Assembly: GCA_024195265.1 (NCBI GenBank)
Contig: JAJLRJ010000014.1
Location: 19,610,959-19,674,958, forward strand
Direction of reading: 5' to 3'
Origin: Dendrophyllia cribrosa
Taxonomy: Eukaryota; Cnidaria; Anthozoa; Scleractinia; Dendrophylliidae
Length of the DNA stretch: 64,000 bases
The position numbers and the translations under genes were made by a program. This document shows positions 63,691-64,000 of the stretch, one piece after another (position 1 is the stretch's first letter; every line of letters starts with the position of its first letter). The notes beneath the pieces were generated by a model. The model made no database searches. It was not told the DNA's origin and saw only the letters and a list, made by a program, of their open reading frames with translations.

Positions 63691-64000
63691 AATTCAATAT
63701 ACAACAGTGCATGCATGTTTATTAAACACAATATCACTGAATATTGAAAAGTAGCTTTGAAAAATTAAAAAAAAAACGGCGCATGCGTATTTTGGGCGCC
63801 CGTATTTTTTCTAAGTCTTTTGGCGGGAAAATTTTAGAAATTTGAACAGCGTTTAGTATGGAAAAACATTGTAGATGCAAAAATATTTGAATAAGTTAAA
63901 TAAAATGAGCTTTTTAAAAAGCAATTGACAATAAAATAAGCCAGATTTTCAGAAATCGCTGAGAAATAATTGTACTGAATAGTTACAAAAAGCAAAAAGG

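Larger units (their letters stand above)
57698..64000. other. Transposon-rich 3' end of the window
   Basis: No gene supported. The stretch contains a TTAA-type element (58158-58787), retroelement fragments (59045-59500), two foldbacks of about 1 kb (59686-60708, 61232-62336), tandem repeats (62441-62800, 63545-63690) and AT-rich filler. The stretch 62820-63530 has only short frames and a fragment of the 55.4-kb MITE. Confidence 0.55.

Overview
The window is nuclear DNA of an animal: AT-rich, gene-poor and dense in repeats. A voltage-gated calcium-channel beta subunit gene makes it metazoan. The intron style and the many short foldback repeat families point to a cnidarian, most likely an anthozoan such as a stony coral. 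That placement is inference from memory of similar repeats, not a database match.

Three protein-coding genes are well supported. (1) PSMD7/Rpn8, the 26S proteasome lid subunit, is on the minus strand at 3797-9141. It has six exons with all junctions in phase and 334 codons. (2) An intronless DEDDy-type 3'-5' exonuclease of the EXD1-like group is on the plus strand at 13414-14514 (366 aa), with a C-terminal four-cysteine motif. (3) CACNB, the cytosolic Cav-beta subunit, is on the plus strand at 21513-49106. It has 13 exons with all junctions in phase and 459 aa, and its first intron is 18.4 kb. A fourth, weak candidate is a short spliced ORF at 57061-57697. The genes are functionally unrelated and each appears to have its own promoter.

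Layout: 1-3.7 kb is intergenic with a mariner-like repeat and a MITE with 9-bp target duplications. 3.7-9.2 kb is PSMD7. 9.2-13.4 kb is intergenic repeats. 13.4-14.5 kb is the exonuclease gene. 14.5-21.3 kb is intergenic, with a tandem pair of mariner-like MITEs, a 0.64-kb foldback element and a 42-bp minisatellite. 21.3-49.1 kb is CACNB, whose introns carry arrays of a ~106-bp unit, several TTAA-flanked elements and hAT-like and mariner-like MITEs. 49.1-54 kb is the 3' flank with more ~106-bp units. 54.0-55.3 kb is a 51-bp CpG-containing satellite. 55.4-64 kb is a transposon nest with two foldback structures of about 1 kb each.

No intact transposase or reverse transcriptase ORF, rRNA, standard tRNA gene or CRISPR was seen. 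The most notable material is non-coding: dispersed elements carrying E2F- and CCAAT-like sites, tandem amplification of one element's interior inside and beside CACNB, an element copy abutting the CACNB exon 2 acceptor, and the large foldbacks.
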